Positions 34,144 to 43,500 of a stretch of 64,000 nucleotides of DNA are shown here, in pieces; the first letter of the stretch is position 1; each line of letters opens with the position of its first letter. The DNA lies in the NCBI GenBank assembly GCA_958296405.1, contig OY282519.1, positions 1,968,132-2,032,131 of the forward strand. Reading direction: 5' to 3'. The notes under the pieces were generated by a model. It ran no database searches. It had not been told where the DNA came from and saw nothing but the letters and a program-made list of their open reading frames with translations. Source of the stretch: an uncultured Pseudomonadales bacterium. GTDB lineage: Bacteria > Pseudomonadota > Gammaproteobacteria > Pseudomonadales > Azotimanducaceae. Position numbers and translations under genes: made by a program.

Positions 34144-35061
34144 TCAGTCGAAATCGAACCTCAAACCCAGCGACAGGGCCCAGAAGCCTAGCCGCGTCGC
34201 GGCTATGCCGTAGTGAACCGGTGCGCCGCCAGGGCCGACGGTGGATTCATGCCCGCGCAACGGCTTCCAAGGATTGTCCGAATCGTCGAAGTCTTCAAAG
34301 GCGTTGCTGTAGCGCACCTTCAGGTTCAGCGAACGCTTCTCGCTCAGCGCGTAGCGCACGCCTCCGATGAACTGGTAGCCCAATAGGGTGTCCGACAGCG
34401 ATTCATCGGCCCGCGACACGGTGCCAGCGGCATTGGGGTTGCGGTTCAGTTGCAGCAACGCGTCACGGTCGCTGTTTCGTCTCGAAGTGGCGGAATAGTC
34501 GACGCCTAGCCGCATGGCACCGATGCCGACGCCGACGTAGGGCGTGATCTTGTTCGACCGACGCGCCGCGAAGTCGTAGAAGACGTTGGCGAAGAGGTTG
34601 TCGCCCTGCACATCGTGGATCTCTTCGCTGCGCTCGACGAACTCCGCTTGCTTGTCGTCGCCCGGCACGATCAACGGCTGCTTCTCGCCTCCCTGCGAGC
34701 GGCGGGAATACTCCACCTCGAAACGCATATTGGCGCGTTGATAGCCGACGGCGAAGCCCACGAACGAGCCGGCATCCAAGCTGAAATCCACCGCCCTCGC
34801 CGGCAACGCCCGCGGCCCGCCGCCACAGTAGGGGTCGCTGAGCGGCAACGGCACGGTGCGTCCGTCCGGCAGTGTGGTGCTGGGCGTCAGCCACTGATCG
34901 CAGTTGGTCGGCACGCCGACATTCGTTCGCTTGGACGACAGATCACTTGCCAGCGAGCTGCCCAAGTCCACGCTCCAATACAGACCATCCTCGCCGGCGG
35001 CAGGCAGCGCGATGACACACGAGACAGCGCCGAGCGCGAGGGCGAATACGGTTTGACGCAT
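34144..35061 (-). CDS. Outer-membrane beta-barrel protein
   Basis: 305 residues from the ATG at 35061, six bases after AAGGA; the ATG at 35067 is an alternative. A signal peptide (MRQTVFALALGAVSCVIALPAAG) is followed by amphipathic strand-like segments: YWSVDLGSSLAS, SFVGFAVGYQ, MRFEVEYSRRS, KITPYVGVGIGAMRLGVDYS, LLGYQFIGGVRYAL and LNLKVRYSNAF. It ends LGLRFDFD, with the aromatic-terminated last strand recognised by the BAM complex. It resembles OmpA/OmpW-like 8-strand barrels or the P44/Msp2-type surface antigen family. Two loop cysteines (CDQW, YCGGG) could form a disulfide. Confidence 0.7.
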   Translation of the reverse strand: MRQTVFALALGAVSCVIALPAAGEDGLYWSVDLGSSLASDLSSKRTNVGVPTNCDQWLTPSTTLPDGRTVPLPLSDPYCGGGPRALPARAVDFSLDAGSFVGFAVGYQRANMRFEVEYSRRSQGGEKQPLIVPGDDKQAEFVERSEEIHDVQGDNLFANVFYDFAARRSNKITPYVGVGIGAMRLGVDYSATSRRNSDRDALLQLNRNPNAAGTVSRADESLSDTLLGYQFIGGVRYALSEKRSLNLKVRYSNAFEDFDDSDNPWKPLRGHESTVGPGGAPVHYGIAATRLGFWALSLGLRFDFD

Positions 35062-35067
35062 GGGCAT

Positions 35068-35545
35068 TCCTTGGGAGTGTCAGCAATTTCGCGGGGACGC
35101 ACCGGACAGCACCACGGCTCTCCAACACCACGAGAGCGTACATCCTCCGGGGAGGATTTCAACCGAAAACTGGACAGTTGGACAGTTTCTTGGCTGGCGC
35201 ACGTCGCTCGCCACGCCTACCGGCCGTCTCGCGGCGTATGTCCAGCACCTGCGGGGCGTCCGCCCTCGTCGAGCGCCGCCTCCGGAATGGCTGTACGGCC
35301 GGCGGTTGCGTGGAATCAAGCCCTTCACCCCCTCCCTCGCGCAGCCGTTTCTTCCGCTCATAGCAGGTGCTTCGGCACACCCCAAACGCCGCCAGAGCCC
35401 TCGCCGATGGCAACCGCCTTCGGGTACGGTCAATCCCTTCCAACTCCCTCAGCCGGTGCCGCGCCGTTGGGCCCCGCTACGCCAGTCGGTTGCGCCGCTG
35501 GCGCGTAAGTGCAAGACTTCCGGCAAAGGCGAGTTAGGCAAGCAC
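35068..35545. other. Variable intergenic region with transposase remnant
   Basis: 478 bp separating the outer-membrane protein gene and the ATPase/repeat-protein pair. It holds the helix-turn-helix remnant listed separately and otherwise no gene. The promoter for the rightward pair should lie near its right end, but no clear boxes are seen. Confidence 0.4.
35159..35443 (-). pseudogene. Transposase helix-turn-helix remnant
   Basis: A leftward frame reading ALAAFGVCRSTCYERKKRLR then EGGGEGLDS...PPAVQPFRRRRSTRADAPQVLDIRRE. This resembles the N-terminal helix-turn-helix and linker of IS481/IS3-like transposases (GVSRSTxYRxxKRxxEGGLEGL). The catalytic domain is missing, so it is a decayed fragment. 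Confidence 0.45.
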
Positions 35546-36886
35546 ATGACAGACTACGAGCCGCCTAAGGACATTTGGGAGGTCAACGCCAAGCTGCGGT
35601 TCGATGAGCCATTGAACGGCGACGAAGATCCGCGCTGGGTAGATACGCACGCCGCCCGGGGAGGTGCCAGCCTCGATAGACTGACTAAGATGCTGGGCGT
35701 CGACATGGCAACCGGCAAACTGCGAAACGCACCTGAACGCGGCTACTACCTCTTCTGCGGGCATCGGGGCAGTGGCAAGAGCACTGAACTTCGACACATC
35801 GGCAATCAGCTAAACAAACCGGAAATCTACCATGTGGTACTCGCAGACGCCGCTTTGGAGTTGGACGTACACAACCTTCGCTATCAGGATATCCTATTCC
35901 ACTTGGCTGGGAAACTCCTAGAAAGTCTTCACAAAAGAGGCGTTCACATCGACCCCGTGCATCTACGGAACTTGGACGACTGGTTTACCGAGCATGTGGA
36001 GAAATCGGAGACAACGCGCAACTTCGCCATGGAGGCCAAGGCCGGTGTAGAGGCAAGTCTAACTATTCCAGTCTTGGCCAAAGTATTCGCTCGCATCAGC
36101 ACGACATTTCAAGCCAATGCGACGCACAAGGAAGAACTCCGACGTACATTGCGGAACTATTTCTCGGACTTCGCCAGTGCTTTCAACCATTTCATTGAGG
36201 CTGCGCAGAGCGAACTCGGCCAGCCCATCCTCTTTGTGGTGGATGGTACAGACCGTCTTGGAGAAGAAGATGCACTCGCATTCTTCACTACAGATGTCCA
36301 TCAGCTCCAGCAGGTACACGGTTTGTTCATCTACTGTGCGCCTATTCGCTTGGCCTATCAGGGCAATGCGCTAGGTGGCGACTTCGATGAGGTCTTCCAC
36401 CTACCTATGATCCGAGTAGAGGAAGAGGACGGCTCGCCGAATGACGGTGGCCGAGAAACGATGCGACGGATGCTGTTGCGTCGCGCCCATGAGGACCTAT
36501 TCGAGCCTGACGTTGTGGATTACTTGGTGCAGCACTGTGGCGGGCACCCCCGTGATCTACTACGCCTCCTGCAAGGTGCGTTCTCTCACGCAGAAGGCGA
36601 GCGATTCGATTTACACGGTGCGCGCAGGGCCGTTGGGGATATCGGCAGCGATTTCCGCCGCATTCTGTCGCCGGACCACTACAGACATCTCGCCCGCGTG
36701 GATATTGGCGAAGTGCCGAGCGATGCGGCTCGAAGTCGATGGCTGCTCTACAACTTGGCGTTGTTGGAGTACAACGACTTCTACTGGCGCAGCCATCCGG
36801 CTATCCGAGAGACGAGTGCCTATATGGCGGCCAAGATGTCGCTGCTAGGCCGCGGCCAGCCAGCGCACGGACCGAGAAAAAGGTGA
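35546..36886 (+). CDS. P-loop ATPase paired with repeat protein
   Basis: 446 residues from the ATG at 35546. Walker A is GHRGSGKST (residues 72-80) and Walker B is ILFVVDGTDRL (Asp233), with sensor-like LFIYCAP and CGGHPRDLLRLLQGAF further on. This is the layout of AAA/STAND-type signalling ATPases (KAP/NACHT-like in general form). N-terminal residues 1-65 form a short leader of unknown fold. The stop overlaps the next gene's GTG as GTGA, so the two are translated together. I do not recognise the pair as a named defence or signalling system. By eye the base composition is less GC-rich than the flanks. Confidence 0.7.
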   Translation: MTDYEPPKDIWEVNAKLRFDEPLNGDEDPRWVDTHAARGGASLDRLTKMLGVDMATGKLRNAPERGYYLFCGHRGSGKSTELRHIGNQLNKPEIYHVVLADAALELDVHNLRYQDILFHLAGKLLESLHKRGVHIDPVHLRNLDDWFTEHVEKSETTRNFAMEAKAGVEASLTIPVLAKVFARISTTFQANATHKEELRRTLRNYFSDFASAFNHFIEAAQSELGQPILFVVDGTDRLGEEDALAFFTTDVHQLQQVHGLFIYCAPIRLAYQGNALGGDFDEVFHLPMIRVEEEDGSPNDGGRETMRRMLLRRAHEDLFEPDVVDYLVQHCGGHPRDLLRLLQGAFSHAEGERFDLHGARRAVGDIGSDFRRILSPDHYRHLARVDIGEVPSDAARSRWLLYNLALLEYNDFYWRSHPAIRETSAYMAAKMSLLGRGQPAHGPRKR

Positions 36887-38952
36887 CGAAGGCTGAGAGC
36901 GGTTGGCCGCTTCTCTCGGAGCACTCGGGTGCCTACCTCCGATTGCAGCGCCTGTTATCTGGAAAGGAGGATTTTGCTCTGTGCTTCCTAACCTTTTCTG
37001 ATAGCGCCTATCGAGATAGGGCCGCCACATACTTTCAGGAACATCTACGGGCGTGTACATGGGTGAAGATCGATCCCAATGAGGTGGTCGGTACAGAGCA
37101 GCTGTTCGACCGCCTGAATGAGGGGGCACCGGGTGCGCCGGCGCAACTTTCTGGCTTAGAGCATTGGAAAGAAGGGCTCGACAACCTATTGGCACGACTC
37201 AACCACCGGCGTGAGGCATTGGCGGCACGCTGCCAGCGTCCGCTGCTATTCTGGGTGCTGGCCCAGGATGTCGAGGCGGTCGCTACCCAGGCAGCTGATC
37301 TCTGGGCTTGGCGTTCAGGCCTGTTCACCTTCGCTCTTCCACAAGGGCCGGCCTCGCCGCGTTTGTCGCCGCCCGTCGCCCCCTTTGTGTCGGATGCTGA
37401 CGCGGCGAGGCGCCAAGCTAGGGTGTGCGAACTGCAGGACTACCTCGGAGAAAACACGCCGACGCAGGCCTATGAAGTGTTCCTACTGATCGAACTAGGA
37501 GACCTTCACAGGTACCTCGGCAACTGGGATTTGGCGGAGTGTACCTATCAACGAGCCAAGAATGCTTCCTCCGTCCTAGACGACAGGCGACAGGGTGCCT
37601 TGGTTTTGGCCCGCCTAGCGGGCTTGTTCGTGCGTAAGGGACGACAAGACGATGCTTTGCGCATCTTGGCTAAGGAAGCTCTGCCGGTATTCGAGCAGCT
37701 TGGAGATGAGCGGGAAGCGGCGGTCGCGAAGGGCCAGATCGCCGACATCCTCCAGTCCCGCGGGGAGCTTGACGAGGCGCTGCGCATACGAACTGAGGAA
37801 CAACTGCCAGTGTTTGAGCAGCTTGGAGATGAGCGCGAAGCGGCGGTCGCGAAGGGCAAGATCGCCGACGTCCTCCAGTCCCGCGGGGAGCTTGACGAGG
37901 CGCTGCGCATACGTGCCGAGGATGAATTGCCGGTGTACGAGCGTCTCGGCGACGTGCGCTCTGCGGCGGTCGCGAAGGGCAAGATCGCCCACATCCTCCA
38001 AGTCCTCGGGGAGTTTGACGGGGCGCTGCGCATACGTGCCGAGGACGAATTGCCGGTGTACGAACGCCTCGGTGACGTGCGCTCTGCGGCGGTCACGAAG
38101 GGCGAGATCGCCGACATCCTCCAGTCCCGCGGGGAGCTTGACGAGGCGCTGCGCATACGAACTGAGGAACAACTGCCAGTGTTTGAGCAGCTTGGAGATG
38201 TGCGCGAAGCGGCGGTCGCGAAGGGCAAGATCGCCGACGTCCTCCAGTCCCGCGGGGAGCTTGACGAGGCGCTGCGCATACGTGCCGAGGATGAATTGCC
38301 GGTGTACGAGCGTCTCGGCGACATGCGCTCTGCGGCGGTCGCGAAAGGCAAGATCGCCGACATCCTCCAGTCCCGCGGGGAGCTTGACGAAGCGCTGCGC
38401 ATACGAACCGAAGAACAGCTGCCGGTGTACGAGCGTCTCGGCGACATGCGCTCTGCGGCGGTCGCGAAGGGCAAGATCGCCGACATCCTCCAAGTCCGCG
38501 GGGAGTTTGACGAGGCGCTGCGCATACGGACCGAGGACGAACTGCCGGTGTACGAGCGTCTCGGCGACATGCGCTCTGCGGCGGTCGCGAAGGGCCAGAT
38601 CGCCGACGTCCTCCAGGTTCGCGGGGAGTTTGACGAGGCGCTGCGCATACGAATCGAGGACGAGCTGCCGGTGTACGAGCGTCTCGGCGACATGCATTCC
38701 GCGGCGGTCACGAAGGGCCAGATCGCCGACATCCTCCATGCCCGCGGGGAGCTTGACGAGGCACTGCGCATACGAACGGAGGACGAACTGCCGGTGTACG
38801 AGCGCCTCGGCGACGTGCGCTCGGCGGCGGTCGCGAAGGGCAAGATCGCCGCTATCCTCCAAGCCCGCGGCGATCTCGACGAGGCGTTACACCTCTATGA
38901 GCATCAAGTCTTGCCGGCAATCGAAGCGCTGGGAAATCCTTCCGAAAATTGA
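36883..38952 (+). CDS. Repeat (TPR-like) protein paired with ATPase
   Basis: 689 residues from GTG 36883, coupled to the ATPase gene. Residues ~1-170 form a distinct domain (FALCFLTFSDSAYRDRAATY, later RRE...CQRPLLFWVLAQDVEA and ADLWAWRSGLFTFALP). I have seen this RRE...P-LLFW...DLW-WRSG-F-F pattern in other repeat proteins partnered with ATPases. A degenerate TPR region follows to ~255. Then ten near-identical 41-residue units (DEALRIRTEEQLPVYERLGD...) and a partial eleventh run to the C-terminus, matching TPR_12-like helical pairs. It is probably the sensor or scaffold for the ATPase. No catalytic motif is evident in the N-terminal domain. Confidence 0.72.
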   Translation: MTKAESGWPLLSEHSGAYLRLQRLLSGKEDFALCFLTFSDSAYRDRAATYFQEHLRACTWVKIDPNEVVGTEQLFDRLNEGAPGAPAQLSGLEHWKEGLDNLLARLNHRREALAARCQRPLLFWVLAQDVEAVATQAADLWAWRSGLFTFALPQGPASPRLSPPVAPFVSDADAARRQARVCELQDYLGENTPTQAYEVFLLIELGDLHRYLGNWDLAECTYQRAKNASSVLDDRRQGALVLARLAGLFVRKGRQDDALRILAKEALPVFEQLGDEREAAVAKGQIADILQSRGELDEALRIRTEEQLPVFEQLGDEREAAVAKGKIADVLQSRGELDEALRIRAEDELPVYERLGDVRSAAVAKGKIAHILQVLGEFDGALRIRAEDELPVYERLGDVRSAAVTKGEIADILQSRGELDEALRIRTEEQLPVFEQLGDVREAAVAKGKIADVLQSRGELDEALRIRAEDELPVYERLGDMRSAAVAKGKIADILQSRGELDEALRIRTEEQLPVYERLGDMRSAAVAKGKIADILQVRGEFDEALRIRTEDELPVYERLGDMRSAAVAKGQIADVLQVRGEFDEALRIRIEDELPVYERLGDMHSAAVTKGQIADILHARGELDEALRIRTEDELPVYERLGDVRSAAVAKGKIAAILQARGDLDEALHLYEHQVLPAIEALGNPSEN
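37648..38877 (+). repeat. Ten tandem 123-bp coding repeats
   Basis: Ten units of exactly 123 bp, each encoding 41 residues, with a degenerate eleventh after 38877. Many units share long identical DNA stretches, including at synonymous positions, so they arose by recent duplication or are homogenised by recombination. Copy number is likely to vary between strains. Confidence 0.92.
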
Positions 38953-39130
38953 CATCATTCGGCGGCGAATCGAGGGTCTGCAGCGACAGCAACGCCGGTA
39001 GCTCCACCACCGCGTGATTTCCTGTGCTCCATTCACTTGTTTGTCTGTTGAGAGCCGTGCTTGCCATCGTGCGCGTTTGCCTCCACGACGGTTTGCTGCA
39101 CGCGGTGCCGAGTATCATTCCGGCTCGCTC

Positions 39131-39205
39131 GGCCCCGTAGTTCAATGGATAGAACGACCGCCTCCTAAGCGGTAGGTGCAGGTTCGATTCCTGCCGGGGC
39201 TGCCA
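39131..39205 (+). tRNA. tRNA-Arg(CCT)
   Basis: Complete 75-nt cloverleaf with encoded CCA. Acceptor GGCCCCG/CGGGGCT (terminal G-T pair), D stem GTTC/GAAC, anticodon stem CCGC/GCGG with loop CTCCTAA giving CCT (arginine), T arm GCAGG-TTCGATT-CCTGC. No second copy of its 3' end is seen nearby. Confidence 0.95.
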
Positions 39206-39215
39206 GGAGACGACG

Positions 39216-40544
39216 ATGGCGCCACAAGCGAGGCCGACCGACGCGTTGGTGAGCGCCGTCGTTCCGGTGTTGAATGACGCCGCGCCGCTCGCTGCCCTGC
39301 TCGAAGGGCTGGCCGGGTGCCACGGGCTTGAGGTCATCGTGGTGGATGGCGGCAGCCGCGACGATGCGGTTGGCGTGTGTCGGCGCTTCGGAGTGCGCTG
39401 CGTGGCGTCCCGGCGGGGGCGTGCGGCGCAGATGCGCGCCGGCATCGCCCACGCTCGGGGCGAGTTGATTTGGCTCCTGCATGCCGACGCCCAGGCAACA
39501 GGGGCCCATGTCGATGCCTTGCTTGGCGTGGCGGCGGGACGGGCAGGCAACGTTTGGGGGCGTTTCGATGTGCGGCTCTGCGGCAGCGCACTGGCGCTGG
39601 GCGTCGTCGGCTCGCTCATGAACGAACGCTCATGGCTCACCGGCATCTGCACGGGAGACCAGGGCATCTTCGTCGGGCGCGCCCTGCTGGCCGCCGTCGG
39701 CGGCGTGCCCGATCAGCCCTTGATGGAGGACATTGAACTCAGCAAGCGCTTGCGCCGCCTCGCGCGTCCACGCCGGTTGCGGGTGCCGCTCGGCGTGTCC
39801 GCGCGCCGTTGGGAGCGCAATGGCATTGCCCGCACAGTCGTTCTGATGTGGGCGCTGCGGCTGCGCTACTTCTTTGGCGCGCCGCCCGAACCATTGGCGC
39901 AGCGCTACTACCCGCGCCCGCACGTCGCCGTGCTCGCCCGCTCGCCGGAACGTGGCGCGGTCAAACGTCGCTTGGCGGCAGCCCTCGGCGAAGAGTGCGC
40001 CTTCACCGCCCATGTCGAACTGGTGGAGAGCACCTTGACGGCGCTCCGGGTGGGCGATTTTGATTGCGACCTTTGGTTTTCCGGCGACGCCAACACGCAA
40101 TTGCGCGATTGGGGGTGCCGTTATGGGGCACGGCTCTTGGAACAGCCGGAGACAGATCTAGGCGGCCGCATGCTCGCCGCGCTTCGTGGCGGCGCCAAGC
40201 TGGTGGTTGGCACAGACGTTCCCGATCTGTCGGCGAAACATGTGCAGGCGGCTTTGGACGCCTTGCAGAGCGCAGATGTGGTGATTGGCCCCGTCGAGGA
40301 TGGCGGCTACTGCCTCATCGGCATGAACATCCCCCGCGCCGCCCTGTTCGAGGGCATTGTCTGGGGTGGCGACGACGTGTGCGAACGCACCTTGGCGAAG
40401 GCGGCAAGCCTTGGCCTGCGCGTCGTGACGTTGGAGACCCTCTGGGACGTCGATGACGCGCGTGACCACCGGCGGTGGCGGCCGGCGATGGCGGCCGGCT
40501 GCGGCGGTGACAGGCAAGGCGTTGCACCGCCGGCAGGCGTCTGA
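39216..40544 (+). CDS. GT2 glycosyltransferase fused to DUF2064 (arsenosugar type)
   Basis: 442 residues. Residues ~1-225 are a GT2 domain of the TIGR04283 kind: VSAVVPVLNDAAPLAALLEGL, VIVVDGGSRDDAV, GRAAQMRAGIAHARGELIWLLHADA, GDQGIFVGRALLAAVGG and MEDIELSKRLRRL. Residues ~230-440 match DUF2064/TIGR04282: VAVLARSPERGAVKRRLAAALGEE, GTDVPDLSAKHVQAALDAL, VIGPVEDGGYCLIGM and WDVDD. The two families are neighbours, and sometimes fused, in arsenosugar biosynthesis clusters with ArsS/ArsM. Neither ArsM nor ArsS is here, so that role is only suggested. It starts 10 bp after tRNA-Arg. Confidence 0.82.
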   Translation: MAPQARPTDALVSAVVPVLNDAAPLAALLEGLAGCHGLEVIVVDGGSRDDAVGVCRRFGVRCVASRRGRAAQMRAGIAHARGELIWLLHADAQATGAHVDALLGVAAGRAGNVWGRFDVRLCGSALALGVVGSLMNERSWLTGICTGDQGIFVGRALLAAVGGVPDQPLMEDIELSKRLRRLARPRRLRVPLGVSARRWERNGIARTVVLMWALRLRYFFGAPPEPLAQRYYPRPHVAVLARSPERGAVKRRLAAALGEECAFTAHVELVESTLTALRVGDFDCDLWFSGDANTQLRDWGCRYGARLLEQPETDLGGRMLAALRGGAKLVVGTDVPDLSAKHVQAALDALQSADVVIGPVEDGGYCLIGMNIPRAALFEGIVWGGDDVCERTLAKAASLGLRVVTLETLWDVDDARDHRRWRPAMAAGCGGDRQGVAPPAGV

Positions 40545-40549
40545 CCATC

Positions 40550-43500
40550 TTGTCGAGCACCCAAGACGCACTGCCGATGGGGGAGTTCTCTCACGTCACC
40601 TTCTTGAGCGCCGGCGCCGGCAGCGGCAAGACTTGGCGGCTCGTCGAGGAACTCGAACGGGCGCTCACGCAAGGGGACGCGCACCCGGCACGGATCATCG
40701 GCGCCACGTTCACCGTGAAGGCCGCCGGGGAGTTGCAGGGCAGGGTGCGGGAACGCCTCATCGCGGCTGGCCGCATGGCGTTGGCCGAGCAAACAGCGCA
40801 GGCGCTCATCGGCACGGTACACAGCGTTTGCGAGCGGCTGCTGCGCCGCTTCGCCTTCGAGCGCGGCCTGTCGCCGCGGCTCGAGACGCTCTCCGTCGAA
40901 GACGGGATGCGGTTTTTCAACCAAGCCTTAGACGATGTGGTGGCGCCGCAGGAAGCGCGCAAGATGAATGCCGTCGCGGCGCGGCTCGAAATTGGGTCGT
41001 GGCCGGCGGTGGTGAAGCATGTCGCGGACAAGGCGCGGGAGAACCACATCGATGCCGCGGCCTTGGCCGCAATGGGGCAACGCAACGCTGATGATCTGCT
41101 CAGTTTCTTTCCCGAGCCGGTGCTTGGCGACCACCTCGGCCATTTGCGCGGAGCGGTGCAGGCGGCCCTCGACGGCATCGACGTCGAACGCGACACAACG
41201 CAGACGACATGCCGCTACATGGCGGAAGTCCGCGAGCTCGCGGCGCTGCTCGAACGCCGAGACTGCCCGTGGGGAACGTGGATCAGCCTGTCTCGCCGCA
41301 AGGCCGCCAAGGCCAGCGAGCCGTTTGCAGCCGCCGTGCGCGCCACCGCCGCAAGCTATGTGGTCAATCCCAACCTGCAGGATGACTTGCGTGCCGCCAC
41401 CCATGGCGTCTTTGGCATCGCCGCGCGTTCCATGCGCCGCTTTCAGACGCTCAAGCAGGAAGCCGGCCTCATCGACTTTGGGGATATGGAAGCGCTGCTC
41501 TTGGAAGCCTTGGACGACCGCAGCGTCAGGGAGCGGCTTGGCGAGGAGTTGGATTTGCTGTTGGTGGACGAGTTCCAAGACACCAACCCGATGCAGCTCG
41601 CGCTCTTCGTGAAGCTCGCCCGCCTCGCCAAGCGCGCTATTTTCGTTGGCGACGTGAAGCAGGCGATCTACGAGTTTCGCGGCTGCGATCAGCAACTCGT
41701 GTTCGATGCGCTGAGCGGGCTCATGGCCGGCGGTGCCGCCACCGCCCGGCTGGGTCGCAATTGGCGCTCGCGCCCCGCGCTCACACGCTATGTGAACGAG
41801 GTGTTCGCCGCGGCATTCGCCAAAGACGGCATGGAACGGCCGGATGTGGTGCTTGAAGCCCAGCGGGACGAGCGTTCGAACGCCGCGGCGGTGGCGCATT
41901 GGCAGTTCAAGGGGCGTCGCAGGGAAGGGGCTGCCCAAGCGGTCGCCGAAGGCGTCGCCGGGCTGTTGGCGAGTGCGACGAGCGTTGTGGATCCCAAGAC
42001 GGACGCCTTGCGACCGCTGCGCCGCGGCGACATCGCCGTGTTGGCGCGCACTAACGACCACGTGGAGGCCGTTGCGAGTGCGCTGCGGCGTCGCGGCGTG
42101 GCGATGAAGATGACCCTTCCGGGGCTGCGCGAGGTGGCGGAAGTGGGCCTCGCGCGGGCGTGCTTGCGTTGCCTGAACGATGCGAGCGACACGCTGGCGG
42201 TCGCCGAAGTGATGGCGCTGGCGGATGGCGGCGCGCCAGAGGGCTGGTTGGCGGATCGGCTGCGGTGGCTGGCGGACGGCAAGCCTTCTTTGGAGTGGGG
42301 CGAAAGCCACCCCATCGTCAAGCGGCTCCGCCTGCTGCGTGAGGAGGCGATGGCGCTGTCGCCGTTTGAAATCGTGGCGCGGGCGTTGAGCGACGCCGGA
42401 CTGCGCGAGATCGTGGCCGCGTGGGGGCCGGACGCCATGCGCGCCGCCGCTCGGCAGCGCAACTTGGACGCGCTGTTGGATTTGGCGGCGGCCTATGAAT
42501 CGCACTGCGAGTCCCTCGGCTTCGCCGCCACCCTCACTGGCTTGCTCTTCTGGCTGGATGCGCCGCACTCCCCGGAGCTGGACTTGCAGCCCGTGATCAC
42601 GGGCGGCGATGCGGTGTCTGTGCTCACCTACCACCGCGCCAAGGGGTTGGAGTGGCCTGTGGTCATCGCGGCGGATTTAGATTACGAAGAGCGCCTGCCG
42701 TTGTGGGACGCGCGCATCAAACTGGAAACGCCGTTTGACGTGCATGCCCCGCTGGCCGGGCGCATCGTGCGCTGGTGGCCGAATCTCTTTGGCTCTCGCA
42801 AGAAAGGCTTGCCGATCCTCGATGCCATCAAGGCGTCGGCGGAGGGCATGGAATGTGCCCGCAGGAGCGCGTCGGAACAGCGGCGGTTGGCGTATGTCGG
42901 CGCCACGCGAGCGCGGGATTTGCTCGTCATCGCGTTGCGCGAGAAGGTGCCGGAGGAAGCGTGGCTGCATGCGTTCAAGACGCCGTTCCTGTTGCCCGAT
43001 GGCGATGCCTTGCCGTTGCCAGACGGCAGCGCAGCCCCGGCGCAGAGGCTGTCCCTTGGCCAAAGCGAAGAGCCTGCGGTGATGGAGAGCTATGCCCCGC
43101 GTTGGTTCGAGCGTCGCGAACCCTTGGCCGAGCGCGTGCCGGCGCGTTTGCTGGCGTCTTCGGCCTCCGCCGTTGCAACAGCATGTGTCGAAGAGGTGGT
43201 CGCGTTTGGTGAACGCTTGCCGCTCAAGGGCGGCAGCATGGCAGCGGTCGGCAACGCCCTGCATGCCATCATCGCCATGCACCTCGTAAACCCCGCAAGC
43301 AAGCAAGAGATGGCGCGTGCGCAACGCATCATGGAGGCTCACGGCGCGGCCGGCGCGTTCGATGCCGCAGATGCGCTCGCCGCGGCCCGGCGCTTCCATA
43401 GCTGGGTGCAAGAGCGTTTCGCGCCGACGCGCATCCACGTTGAATATCCCGTGACCGAGGTGTTGGGAGGCGGGCAAACGCGGGTTGGCTTGGTGGATGT

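Noticed and set aside
37548..38862. Long antisense reading frames (over 400 codons) opposite the repeat array
   Set aside because: They simply mirror the tandem repeats in GC-rich DNA; translated sequence is low-complexity (SSSVRMRSAS-like) and the sense strand is clearly coding.
37648..38877. CRISPR-like array
   Set aside because: The repeats are 123 bp, contiguous without spacers, in frame and encode TPR-like helices.
39131..39205. tRNA-Arg as another island insertion site
   Set aside because: No second copy of its 3' end is found in the window and the following gene begins 10 bp downstream.
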